64,000 nt of DNA from Streptomyces reniochalinae (GTDB taxonomy: Bacteria > Actinomycetota > Actinomycetes > Streptomycetales > Streptomycetaceae): contig NZ_QOIM01000042.1 in the NCBI RefSeq assembly GCF_003323735.1, positions 1 through 64,000 on the forward strand, written 5' to 3'. A model generated the notes under the pieces. The model searched no databases, was not told where the DNA came from, and saw nothing but the letters and a program-made list of their open reading frames with translations. Position 1 is the stretch's first letter. Each line of letters begins with the position of its first letter. The translations under genes were made by a program, and so were the position numbers. Below, one piece after another: positions 8,015-15,747 of the stretch.

Positions 8015-8792
8015 GGGGCGCTGGGCGGTGTGGGCCGTCTTCGCGGTGGTCTTCGTCCCGCTGTTCGCACTGCCGCTGCTGGTGATCGCCACGGCGTCGC
8101 TGTCCACGAACTGGAGCGGTGCGCTGCCCTCAGGACCCACGGGCGCGCACTACGCGTCGGCCACCCGAGGCGAGTCGCTCGCGGCGCTGAGCGTCTCCTT
8201 GCAGACGGCGCTGCTCGCGAGCGTGCTGGCGCTGGCCGTGGGGACGTGGGCCGCACTGTCCGCGGCGTCCCTGGGACGGCGTGGCCGCCGTGTGCTGGAC
8301 GCGCTGTTCATGCTGCCGGTCGCGGTGCCCTCCGTGGTGGTCGGACTGGCCGTCCTGGTGGCGTACAGCCGCCCGCCCGTGCTGCTCAACGGCACCCGCT
8401 GGATCGTGATGCTGGCGCACACGGTGCTGGTGACCGCGTTCGCCTACCAGTCGGTTTCGGCGGCGCTGACCAGGCTCGACCCCGCCTACGCGCAGGCGGC
8501 CGCCTCGCTGGGAGCCCGCCCTTGGTACGTGCTGTGGCGGGTGAGGCTGCCGCTGCTGCTGCCGTCGCTGACGGCGGCGGCCGGGCTGTGCTTCGCCCTG
8601 TCGATGGGGGAGCTGAGCGCCACGATGATGCTCTACCCGCCGGACTGGATGCCGCTGCCCGTGCAGATCTTCGCCGCCACCGACCGGGGTTCGCCGTTCA
8701 CCGGATCCGCGCTCGCGGTGGTGCTGATGGCGGCCACCTCGCTGGTGCTTTTCGCCGTCTCCCGTATCCGCACGAAGGCCACCTACCGCTGA
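7995..8792 (+). CDS. ABC transporter permease, 2-aminoethylphosphonate type (second)
   Basis: Second channel subunit of the same importer. The 265-residue protein has about six membrane spans and an EAA loop A-A-A-S-L-G-A-R-P-W-Y-V-L-W-R-V-R-L-P. It starts at GTG 7995 inside the preceding gene; GGAAGGAG lies about 8 bp upstream. It resembles the PhnV/PotC group. A 92-bp gap separates it from the binding-protein gene, long enough for a separate ribosome site but probably within one transcript. Confidence 0.85.
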   Translation: MLVHTRKGRWAVWAVFAVVFVPLFALPLLVIATASLSTNWSGALPSGPTGAHYASATRGESLAALSVSLQTALLASVLALAVGTWAALSAASLGRRGRRVLDALFMLPVAVPSVVVGLAVLVAYSRPPVLLNGTRWIVMLAHTVLVTAFAYQSVSAALTRLDPAYAQAAASLGARPWYVLWRVRLPLLLPSLTAAAGLCFALSMGELSATMMLYPPDWMPLPVQIFAATDRGSPFTGSALAVVLMAATSLVLFAVSRIRTKATYR

Positions 8793-8884
8793 GGCCCTCG
8801 TGCGGGACGACCCCGATGACCCCGTGGGTCTCGTCACCCTCCCACGTCTCCTCCCGCTGTCTCTCCGCTCCGCGAAAGGTGCGC

Positions 8885-9967
8885 ATGCCCATGTCCCCGC
8901 ACATCCGCTTTCCCCGGTACGCCCCGGCGCTACTCGTACTTCCGCTGACCGCGCTGACGCTCTCCGGCTGCGGTGGTACGGGTTCGGCCGCCGCGGGCGA
9001 CGACAAGGTGGTCACCGTCTACAGCGCCGACGGCCTCAAGGGCGAGAGGGGCGACGGCTGGTACGACGAGCAGTTCGAGGCGTTCGAGCGCAAGACCGGT
9101 ATCAAGGTCAGGTACGTCGAGGGCGGCTCCGGCGAGATGGTGCAGCGCACCGACCGGGAGAAGAACAACACCCAGGCGGACGTCCTGGTCACCCTCCCTC
9201 CGTTCATCCAGCAGGCCGACAGCAAGGGCCTGCTGAGCGGGTACGAGCCCGAGGGCGCCGCTCACATCCCGCGGGGGGAGCGGCCGGCCGACGCCCACTT
9301 CACGCCGCTGGTCAACAACTACTTCGGGTTTGTCCACAACGCCGAGAAGCTGCCGAAGCCGCCCGAGACCTGGGACGAGCTGCTCTCTGAGAAGTACGAG
9401 GGCAAGGTGCAGTACTCGACACCGGGCGTGGCCGGTGACGGAACGGCGCTGCTCGTCAAGGCGATCCACGACTTCGGCGGCAGGAAGCGGGCGATGGACT
9501 ACCTGGGCGCGCTCCAGAAGAACAACGTCGGCCCCTCCTCCTCGACCAGCAAACTCGCCCCGAAAGTGGACAAGGGGGAACTGCTGGTCGCCAACGGCGA
9601 CGTGCAGATGAACTACGCGCAGGCTGAGACCATGCCCAACCTCGGCATCTGGTTCCCCGCCGCGAAGAAGGGCGCGAAGCCCACCACGTTCGCGTTGCCC
9701 TACACGGCGGGTCTCGTCAAGGGCGGCCCGCACACGGAGAACGGCAGGAAGCTGCTGGACTTCCTCCTCGGCGAGAAGCCCCAGCGCGAGGTCTCCTCCG
9801 TCGGCGGCGGCTTCACCGTGCGCGACGACATCGAGGCGCGGGACGACCAGGCCGAGGAGCTGGCAGCGCTGATGAAGGGGGTCGAGGTCTTCCGCCCTGA
9901 CTGGGAGGAGGTGGCAGGCGACCTCGACTCCTACCTCTCCGCCTGGAAGCGGGCCACCGGCAGCTGA
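8885..9967 (+). CDS. phosphonate ABC transporter substrate-binding lipoprotein
   Basis: Extracellular binding protein anchored to the membrane by lipid. The 360-residue protein has an N-terminal signal of about 29 residues ending in a lipobox L-T-L-S-G-C, followed by V-V-T-V-Y-S-A-D-G-L typical of the family that binds iron or 2-aminoethylphosphonate. A body of about 320 residues fits a type 2 periplasmic-binding fold. ATG 8885 is taken as the start with an AAAGG ribosome site; ATG 8891 is a possible alternative. An iron-binding relative could look similar, but the operon context supports phosphonate. Confidence 0.82.
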   Translation: MPMSPHIRFPRYAPALLVLPLTALTLSGCGGTGSAAAGDDKVVTVYSADGLKGERGDGWYDEQFEAFERKTGIKVRYVEGGSGEMVQRTDREKNNTQADVLVTLPPFIQQADSKGLLSGYEPEGAAHIPRGERPADAHFTPLVNNYFGFVHNAEKLPKPPETWDELLSEKYEGKVQYSTPGVAGDGTALLVKAIHDFGGRKRAMDYLGALQKNNVGPSSSTSKLAPKVDKGELLVANGDVQMNYAQAETMPNLGIWFPAAKKGAKPTTFALPYTAGLVKGGPHTENGRKLLDFLLGEKPQREVSSVGGGFTVRDDIEARDDQAEELAALMKGVEVFRPDWEEVAGDLDSYLSAWKRATGS

Positions 9968-10336
9968 CGGCGAGCCGCGTCGCCGCAGCGTCCCTGGCCA
10001 CGGACGGAAGGGCACAGCGGATGGCACGGTGGAAGGAAACGGCGGAAGGGAACGGCGGAAGGGAACGGTCACCATCGCACGGGATGGCGACGGGTCCGCG
10101 CAGGGGCCGGACACGGTCCCCCGGGGGGCCTGCCGTGCGGGGCGGTGCCTCCCGGGCCCGCACCGGCGCTTGCGCTGTGCCGGCGGGAAGACCGGTTCCG
10201 TGCGGCCGGCCCCGTCCGTCTCGGCTGACCTGCACCGGCCGCTGCGGTTACGCTGAGCGCGGCGGCCGGTTCCCGTACACCGTGGTACGTCCCTCACCGC
10301 CGCCCTGACCACCACGACCCCGGCAGGAGCCCACCC
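9968..10336. other. intergenic stretch without a convincing gene
   Basis: 369 bp between the end of the phosphonate operon and the HAD-IIA gene. It contains a short direct repeat (GGCGGAAGGGAAC, two adjacent copies near 10040-10065). A 95-codon open frame here has Arg/Pro-rich content and no ribosome site and is not called. The promoter of the downstream gene is expected near 10250-10320. Confidence 0.5.
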
Positions 10337-11116
10337 GTGGCAGAGCGCAAGCCCATCGAGTCCTGGCTCACCGACATGGACGGTGTGCTGATGCACGAGG
10401 GGATCCCGGTCCCCGGCGCCGACTCCTTCATCAAGCGGCTCAAGGAGTCGGGGCGTCCGTTCCTGGTGCTGACCAACAACTCGATGTACACCCCGAGGGA
10501 CCTGCACGCGCGGCTGGCCCGCATCGGGCTCGACGTACCGACGGAGAACATCTGGACCTCGGCACTGGCCACCGCGCAGTTCCTCGACGACCAGCGGCCC
10601 GGCGGCACCGCCTACGTGATAGGGGAGGCCGGGCTGACGACCGCGCTGCACGACATCGGGTACGTGCTCTCCGACGCCGACCCCGACTACGTGGTCCTCG
10701 GGGAGACCCGCACCTACAGCTTCGAGGCCCTGACCCGCGCCATCCGGCTGATCAACGACGGGGCGCGGTTCATCGCCACCAACCCCGACGAGACCGGCCC
10801 CTCGGCGGAGGGCGCGCTGCCCGCCACCGGGTCCGTGGCCGCGCTCATCACCAAGGCGACAGGGGCGCACCCCTACTTCGTCGGCAAGCCCAACCCGCTG
10901 ATGATGCGGGCCGGGCTCAACGCGATCGGCGCCCACTCCGAGACCAGCGCCATGATCGGCGACCGCATGGACACCGACGTGCGCGCCGGCATGGAGGCAG
11001 GTCTGGAGACCTTCCTCGTGCTGACGGGGCTGACCAGGCCCGACGAGATCGAGCGGTACCCGTTCCGGGCCTCCAGCGTCGTCGACTCGATCGCGGACCT
11101 GGTCGAGCGGGTCTGA
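10337..11116 (+). CDS. HAD-IIA family hydrolase (NagD-like)
   Basis: Predicted cytosolic phosphatase of small phosphorylated metabolites. The 259-residue protein has the nucleophile motif L-T-D-M-D-G-V-L, motif II T-N-N-S (threonine of motif II), a C2 cap insertion in the middle, a lysine in G-K-P-N, and the terminal acidic motif M-I-G-D-R-M-D-T-D. This layout is that of NagD/4-nitrophenylphosphatase-like enzymes, whose natural substrates are often nucleotides or sugar phosphates. Start GTG 10337 follows AGGAG at about 10325. It stands alone and converges on cbtA across a strong hairpin. Confidence 0.9.
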   Translation: MAERKPIESWLTDMDGVLMHEGIPVPGADSFIKRLKESGRPFLVLTNNSMYTPRDLHARLARIGLDVPTENIWTSALATAQFLDDQRPGGTAYVIGEAGLTTALHDIGYVLSDADPDYVVLGETRTYSFEALTRAIRLINDGARFIATNPDETGPSAEGALPATGSVAALITKATGAHPYFVGKPNPLMMRAGLNAIGAHSETSAMIGDRMDTDVRAGMEAGLETFLVLTGLTRPDEIERYPFRASSVVDSIADLVERV

Positions 11117-11118
11117 GA

Positions 11119-11157
11119 ACCGGCGGGGCACCGCGGGGCGAGCGGTGCCCCGCCGGT
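11119..11157. terminator. bidirectional terminator hairpin
   Basis: A perfect 16-bp stem (ACCGGCGGGGCACCGC and its complement) with a 7-base loop fills the gap between the convergent HAD-IIA and cbtA genes. Confidence 0.8.
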
Positions 11158-11160
11158 CCG

Positions 11161-11934
11161 TCACACGCCGCCCGGGCGCCGCCGGGGCAGCGGGGTCGCG
11201 AACAGGGCGCCGAGAACACCCCACAGCACGAGGTGCGCGCCCAGCGACAGCACACGGAAGTCCCACAGCAAGGTGGCCGGCACCGGCACGGCGTCGGGGT
11301 TGTCCGGCAGCAGGAAGAGCGCGGCCAAGGTGGCGACCACCGCGGCCGCCGCCGCCGACTGGCGGACGGGCAGCCCACGCGCCGAGCGGCCGAGCCGCAG
11401 GTGCACCTGGTGGGCGAGCACCATGCCGAGCACGCCGATGACGAGCGCGGCCAGCCACAGCGCCTGCCGTTCGGTGACGGTGCCGCTGTCGCCCACCCCC
11501 GGCGGGTTGGCCGGATAGCGGAGCGCGGGCAGCAGGGACAGGGCGAGCAACCCGGCCCCGGCCACCCCCATGGAGCGCTGCCAGCCGCGGCCGTCACCCG
11601 GGGGCGCGCCCCGGTGGACGAGGGCGTAGGCGACCGTGAAGAACACACCGATCGCGAGCCCGGCCACCACGGCGGTGACCACGAGCCCCAGGTGCTGGGT
11701 GCCCCGGCTGAAGATCTCCTCCGCCTCGGCGGCGTGGGAGTGGGCGTGGCCCGCGTGCCCGGCGGCCTCGGTGGCCGAACGCCGCTCCTCCAGCCGGATC
11801 GCGCGGTCCATCAGCGGTTCGGCCAGCAGGAGGGAGAACAGCCCCGAGGCGAGCCCGGCGAGCCCGCCGGCCGCGAGGCCGCGTCCGAGCAGGGGCAGCA
11901 GGGGATAGGGAGTCGTCTGAGCGGAGACGGACAT
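11161..11934 (-). CDS. cbtA: CbtA family cobalt transporter subunit
   Basis: Predicted membrane component of a cobalt uptake system that supplies vitamin B12 synthesis. The 257-residue protein has about six hydrophobic spans and the family pattern G-L-A-A-G-G-L-A-G-L-A-S-G-L-F-S near the N-terminus and Y-P-A-N-P-P-G-V-G in the centre. A His-rich loop (H-A-G-H-A-H-S-H) after the first span may contact metal. It lies 22 bp after cbtB in the same orientation, and a cobalamin riboswitch precedes both, so expression should fall when B12 is abundant. Confidence 0.9.
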   Translation of the reverse strand: MSVSAQTTPYPLLPLLGRGLAAGGLAGLASGLFSLLLAEPLMDRAIRLEERRSATEAAGHAGHAHSHAAEAEEIFSRGTQHLGLVVTAVVAGLAIGVFFTVAYALVHRGAPPGDGRGWQRSMGVAGAGLLALSLLPALRYPANPPGVGDSGTVTERQALWLAALVIGVLGMVLAHQVHLRLGRSARGLPVRQSAAAAAVVATLAALFLLPDNPDAVPVPATLLWDFRVLSLGAHLVLWGVLGALFATPLPRRRPGGV

Positions 11935-11956
11935 GAGAAGCGGTGCCCCCGTTTCG

Positions 11957-12184
11957 TCAGTGGCAGGGAGCGCCGAACAGATGGCGGCCGTCGTGGGAGA
12001 ACTCGTGCAGGTACGAGCCGGTGGCCGAGACGAGGTTGCCGTTGTCGACGAAGACGGCGTAGAGCGCGATCAGCGCGACGATCGCGGCGGCGGCCACGAT
12101 GAGCCAGTCCCGGGTCCTGACCGCCGCCGGGTGTGCGGCGGCGGCCTCGGGCGCGGGGGCCGTGCCGACGGTGTGCGGGGACAT
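11957..12184 (-). CDS. cbtB: CbtB domain-containing protein
   Basis: Small partner of CbtA in cobalt uptake. The 75-residue protein has one membrane span (W-L-I-V-A-A-A-A-I-V-A-L-I-A-L-Y-A-V-F) and the diagnostic C-terminal metal-binding motif H-E-F-S-H-D-G-R-H-L-F-G-A-P-C-H. Start 12184 is chosen because AAGGAGG lies 7 bases upstream of it; two earlier in-frame ATGs overlap or precede that site. First gene of the cbtB-cbtA operon. Confidence 0.92.
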   Translation of the reverse strand: MSPHTVGTAPAPEAAAAHPAAVRTRDWLIVAAAAIVALIALYAVFVDNGNLVSATGSYLHEFSHDGRHLFGAPCH

Positions 12185-12225
12185 CCGCATGCCTCCTTCT
12201 GGGGTTTCCACGCCCCATCGGTGGT

Positions 12226-12350
12226 CAGGCGACAGGTCAGTTCCTGACTCCCGTACGTGCGCGCGTCGCCGCGTACGGACACAGTGGCGGGACCGTCCCG
12301 GAGTCGCACCGGGTTCCTGCGCACTGTCGCCTCGGTAGTTTGCCGCTCAG
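12226..12350 (-). promoter_or_regulatory. cobalamin (AdoCbl) riboswitch upstream of cbtBA
   Basis: Read on the minus strand, the leader contains GGAACCCGGTGCGACTCCGG followed by GACGGTCCCGCCACTGT. This is the hallmark core of the cobalamin riboswitch, including the B12 box GCCACTG (CAGTGGC at 12282-12288 on the plus strand). Further downstream a GAGTCAGGA element is present and the region ends about 40 bases before the cbtB ribosome site. In this family ligand binding usually blocks translation or causes early termination. The outer limits are approximate, as the peripheral helices were not folded. Confidence 0.88.
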
Positions 12351-12525
12351 GAGGCTCCCAGCCCGCATGTGTACTGTCAATAAGGGCTCCGTCACACCCC
12401 GTGGCAAACCCGTCGCCAACCAGCGCTTCTTCCCCGGCAGTTGAGTTGTCCACAGGCCCGGCCGCGGGCGGCGGGCCCTGTGGCACCATGAGGCGAAGAG
12501 CCGGGGGGACCGAGGGGGAGAGTGG

Positions 12526-13614
12526 ATGTACGCCAGTCACGGCCGCAGGCCGCCGCGTGCGACGCGCGCCCGGCGCGGTGTCAGCACCCGGCGCCGTGCG
12601 CGGGCGCTGGCCGCGGCGCTCGCGGGCGCCGCGCTGCTGCTGGCGGGCTGCTCCTCCTCCGGTGACGGGAGCGGCGGCTCCGGCTCCTCCAAGCCCTCGC
12701 CCACCGTCGGGCAGCGCCCCAGGTCCGAGGCGCCGTACTGGGTGGACCCGGAGGGGAACGCCGCGCGCCAGGCCGCCGCCTACGAGCGGGACGGCAAGTC
12801 GGCCGAGGCCGCCCGGATGAAGAAGATCGCCGCGCAGCCGGTGGCGGAGTGGATCGGCACCGAGGAGCCGCGCCGCCAGACCGAACGGGTCACCAAGGCC
12901 GCCGCCGAGGCGGACCGCGGCGCGCTGCTCGTCCTCTACAACGTGCCCCACCGCGACTGCGGGCAGTACAGCAAGGGGGGCGCGAAGGACGCCGCGGCCT
13001 ACCGGCAGTGGCTGGACGCCGTCGTCGCAGGCATCGGTGACAGAGCGGCCACGGTGATCGTCGAACCGGACGCCCTCGCCCACGTGGTGGCCGAGGGCTG
13101 CACCCCGCCCGAGTTCCACGACGAGCGCTACCGCCTGCTGGCCGAGGCCGTCACCAAGCTCAAGCGCCTCCCCGGCACCACCGTCTACCTCGACGCGGGC
13201 AACCCCGACTGGATACGCGACGCCGGCGCCCTCGTCGAGCCGCTGAACCGGGCGGGCATCGCCGAGGCCGACGGCTTCTCGCTGAACGTGTCCAACTACC
13301 AGACGACGGCCTCGAACATCGCCTACGGCAGACAGCTGTCGCCCAAGATCGGCAACAAGCCCTTCGTCATCGACACCAGCCGCAACGGCAACGGGCCGCT
13401 GGAGGGCGCGCACGCCGACGAGGAGGCGTGGTGCAACCCGCCGGGACGCGCCCTGGGCGAGGCGCCGACCGTCAAGACGGGCCACGAGCGGGTGGACGCC
13501 TACCTGTGGATCAAGCGCCCGGGCGAGTCCGACGGCGAGTGCAAGGGCGGCCCCGCGGCCGGCCGGTGGTGGCCTGCCTACGCCCTCCAGCTGGCCCGCA
13601 ACGCCGAGGACTGA
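12526..13614 (+). CDS. glycoside hydrolase family 6 endoglucanase-like lipoprotein (cslZ-type)
   Basis: Predicted to trim beta-1,4-glucan made by CslA at the hyphal tip. The 362-residue protein has an Arg-rich N-terminus, a hydrophobic span and lipobox L-L-L-A-G-C (Cys42), a Ser/Gly linker, then a GH6 domain: L-Y-N-V-P-H-R-D-C with Asp144 and V-I-V-E-P-D-A-L-A-H with the general acid Asp182, V-Y-L-D-A-G-N-P-D-W, and W-I-K-R-P-G-E-S-D-G near the end. GAGGGGGAG supports the ATG. It is convergent with glxA, and in Streptomyces such a gene accompanies cslA-glxA. Confidence 0.9.
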   Translation: MYASHGRRPPRATRARRGVSTRRRARALAAALAGAALLLAGCSSSGDGSGGSGSSKPSPTVGQRPRSEAPYWVDPEGNAARQAAAYERDGKSAEAARMKKIAAQPVAEWIGTEEPRRQTERVTKAAAEADRGALLVLYNVPHRDCGQYSKGGAKDAAAYRQWLDAVVAGIGDRAATVIVEPDALAHVVAEGCTPPEFHDERYRLLAEAVTKLKRLPGTTVYLDAGNPDWIRDAGALVEPLNRAGIAEADGFSLNVSNYQTTASNIAYGRQLSPKIGNKPFVIDTSRNGNGPLEGAHADEEAWCNPPGRALGEAPTVKTGHERVDAYLWIKRPGESDGECKGGPAAGRWWPAYALQLARNAED

Positions 13615-13640
13615 CCGCCGCCGGGCCGCAACGCCGAGGA
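13597..13640. repeat. duplicated gene end (14-nt core, 30-nt period)
   Basis: CGCAACGCCGAGGA occurs at 13597-13610, as the last codons of the GH6 gene, and again at 13627-13640 just after its stop; the flanking bases are also similar. Confidence 0.6.
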
Positions 13641-13663
13641 AGGACTTGCGGGGCCCGCGCGGG

Positions 13664-15688
13664 CTACTCCGGGTCCTGGCTTGTGACCGTGGCGTGCGCG
13701 GCGGCCGGGTCGACCTCCACCTTGATCCAGCGCGCCTCGGAGGGGATCCCGTCGTCGTCCACGGCGAAGACCATCCACCATCCCGGAGTGACCAGGGAGG
13801 GGTCGTCGGGGATGGTCGTCGTCACCTTGCCGTCCCCCGACCTGGTCATCTTCAGCGCGACCGACGACTGCTCCACGTTCGTCACGTGCGTGAACGACCC
13901 GGGCCGCACGAGGCGGAGCTTTTTGAGCGAGCCGGCGTCCTTGCTCCGGAAGGAGACGCGGTCGCCGGCCGCCACCGTCCTGCGGCTCTCGCCGGCGTCC
14001 CTGAGGTCGGGCTGCTTCTTGCCCTTGTTCAGGTAGGGGGGCGTGTAGATCTCGATGCGCTGGTCGAACTCTCCCGGCTTGGTGTTGGCCTTGTCGGCGT
14101 AGAGCGAGTCGGAGCCGAAGGTCATCACGCGGCCGTCCGGCAGCAGCAGGCCCCCCGAGTGGTAGTTGCGGCCGACGAGGGGCGCGGCGGCCTCCTCGTA
14201 CGCGTTGGCCTTCGGGTCGTAGATCGCGGACTTGAGCACGTTGCTGTCGCTCTTGCCGCGGTACTGGCCCGAGCCGTTGGTGGTCAGCACCGTGTCGTCG
14301 GGCAGGATGACGCTGCTGGGGTAGCGGACCTTGTCGTAGAGGTCGGGGCCGTCCCGGAAGCGGGGCTTCTCCTCCTTGAGGTCGACGACGCGGGTCTTGG
14401 ACGTCGAGGTGGGGGACTCGCCGACACCGCCACCGCCCTGCACCATGAACTTCCGCGACTGGGTGGGCGGCAGCGGCACGGACATGGCCGTCTCCAGCAC
14501 GTCGGGGTCGCTCATGCCGGGGATCTCGGTGAACTCGTTGGTCTCGATGTTCCAGATGCCGGGCTTGCGGCCCTTGTCCGCGGGCCCGTAGCCAGCCGTC
14601 GTGCCGCTGTAGAAGAGGCGGTTCTCGCCGATCAGGTGCAGCCCGGGGTAGGTGGGGAAGAAACGGGTGTCGGGCAGGTAGTGCCACTTCTTCGTCTTCG
14701 GGTTGAAGACCTCGTTCTTGCCGGGGACGACCTGCCCGATGTCGTCGAGCCCGGAGACGGTCAGCACCCGGCCGTCCTGGAGCGTGACCTGTGTGGGGTA
14801 CCAGCGGGCCTCGTGCATCGGGTCGACGGTCAGGTATCGCTCCGCCACCGGGTCGAACTCGTAGGCGTCCTTGATGCCCTGGAAGTCCTTCTTGTCGAAG
14901 GACATCTTCTGCGCGATGCCGTACACGTTCTGCTTCCAGGAGCCCGTCAGGCCGCTGACCGTGTACTTGTCCTGCGTGCCCGTCTGGTACTCGCGGCCCT
15001 CCTTCTCGGCCTCGGCGTAGACGCGCGTGACGCTGGCCTCGGTGCCGACCTCGCCGGTGTCCGGGTCCTTCACCTTCTTGGCGGGCGGCAGGTTGACGGC
15101 CTTCTGAGAGACGAAGGTCTTGCCGTGCCCGCGGCCGGTGAAGCGGGTGCCCTTCTCGATCATCTTGGCGCGGTCGGGGTTCTCGTTGTAGAGGAGCATC
15201 AGCCCGCCGGCCTTCTTCACATCGCCCTTGAGCGTCTCGTACCGCTGGGTGCCGCCCGCGACCAGCAGTTTGCCGTCCGGAAGCTGGTTGTGCCCGGAGC
15301 AGAACAGGTCGTTGGGGGTGGGGATGTTCTTGAAGGTGTTTTTGGCCGGGTCCCACAGCACGGTGCGGAAGCTCTTGGCGTCGAAGTTCTTCGCGTCGTT
15401 GCCCGAGCCCGCCACCAGCAGCACCTTGCCGGTGTTCAGCAGCGCGGCGTGGATGGTGTTGACGCGGTACTTCTCGGGAACGTCGACGATCTGCCAGTGG
15501 CCCTTGTCCGCCTTGTACTCGGGCCGGTTGATCTCGTAGTCGTGGTACTTCGCCGACGCGAAGCCGTACAGCGCGGGGCCGTTGAATCCGGCGATGGCGA
15601 CGACGACCGCGGTACCGATCGCGATGCGCTTGACGCGGCGGTTCTTGGAACGGCGTCTGGCCTGGCGGCGGGTCGAGCGGGATGTCAT
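13664..15688 (-). CDS. glxA: GlxA-type galactose oxidase-like copper radical oxidase
   Basis: Predicted membrane-anchored extracellular oxidase that modifies the hyphal-tip glucan made by CslA. The 674-residue protein has a basic N-terminus, one span at about residues 21-45, Kelch-type repeats, and a C-terminal DUF1929 domain. Cys130 in L-F-C-S-G-H and Tyr297 in A-R-W-Y-P-T fit the thioether-linked pair of the radical cofactor. The Tyr-His of N-Y-H-S-G-G-L-L-L-P-D-G and the His of F-T-H-V-T-N fit the other copper ligands. The gene follows cslA by 59 bp with an AGGGGA ribosome site. Confidence 0.93.
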   Translation of the reverse strand: MTSRSTRRQARRRSKNRRVKRIAIGTAVVVAIAGFNGPALYGFASAKYHDYEINRPEYKADKGHWQIVDVPEKYRVNTIHAALLNTGKVLLVAGSGNDAKNFDAKSFRTVLWDPAKNTFKNIPTPNDLFCSGHNQLPDGKLLVAGGTQRYETLKGDVKKAGGLMLLYNENPDRAKMIEKGTRFTGRGHGKTFVSQKAVNLPPAKKVKDPDTGEVGTEASVTRVYAEAEKEGREYQTGTQDKYTVSGLTGSWKQNVYGIAQKMSFDKKDFQGIKDAYEFDPVAERYLTVDPMHEARWYPTQVTLQDGRVLTVSGLDDIGQVVPGKNEVFNPKTKKWHYLPDTRFFPTYPGLHLIGENRLFYSGTTAGYGPADKGRKPGIWNIETNEFTEIPGMSDPDVLETAMSVPLPPTQSRKFMVQGGGGVGESPTSTSKTRVVDLKEEKPRFRDGPDLYDKVRYPSSVILPDDTVLTTNGSGQYRGKSDSNVLKSAIYDPKANAYEEAAAPLVGRNYHSGGLLLPDGRVMTFGSDSLYADKANTKPGEFDQRIEIYTPPYLNKGKKQPDLRDAGESRRTVAAGDRVSFRSKDAGSLKKLRLVRPGSFTHVTNVEQSSVALKMTRSGDGKVTTTIPDDPSLVTPGWWMVFAVDDDGIPSEARWIKVEVDPAAAHATVTSQDPE

Positions 15689-15747
15689 GGTTCGGGTCCC
15701 CTAAGGGCGATCGGCGCGTGCTGTTCGGACGGGGGCGGCGGGCCCGC

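Noticed and set aside
10021..10308. 95-codon open frame after the phosphonate operon
   Set aside because: Arg/Pro-rich composition, repeats in its first codons and no ribosome site.
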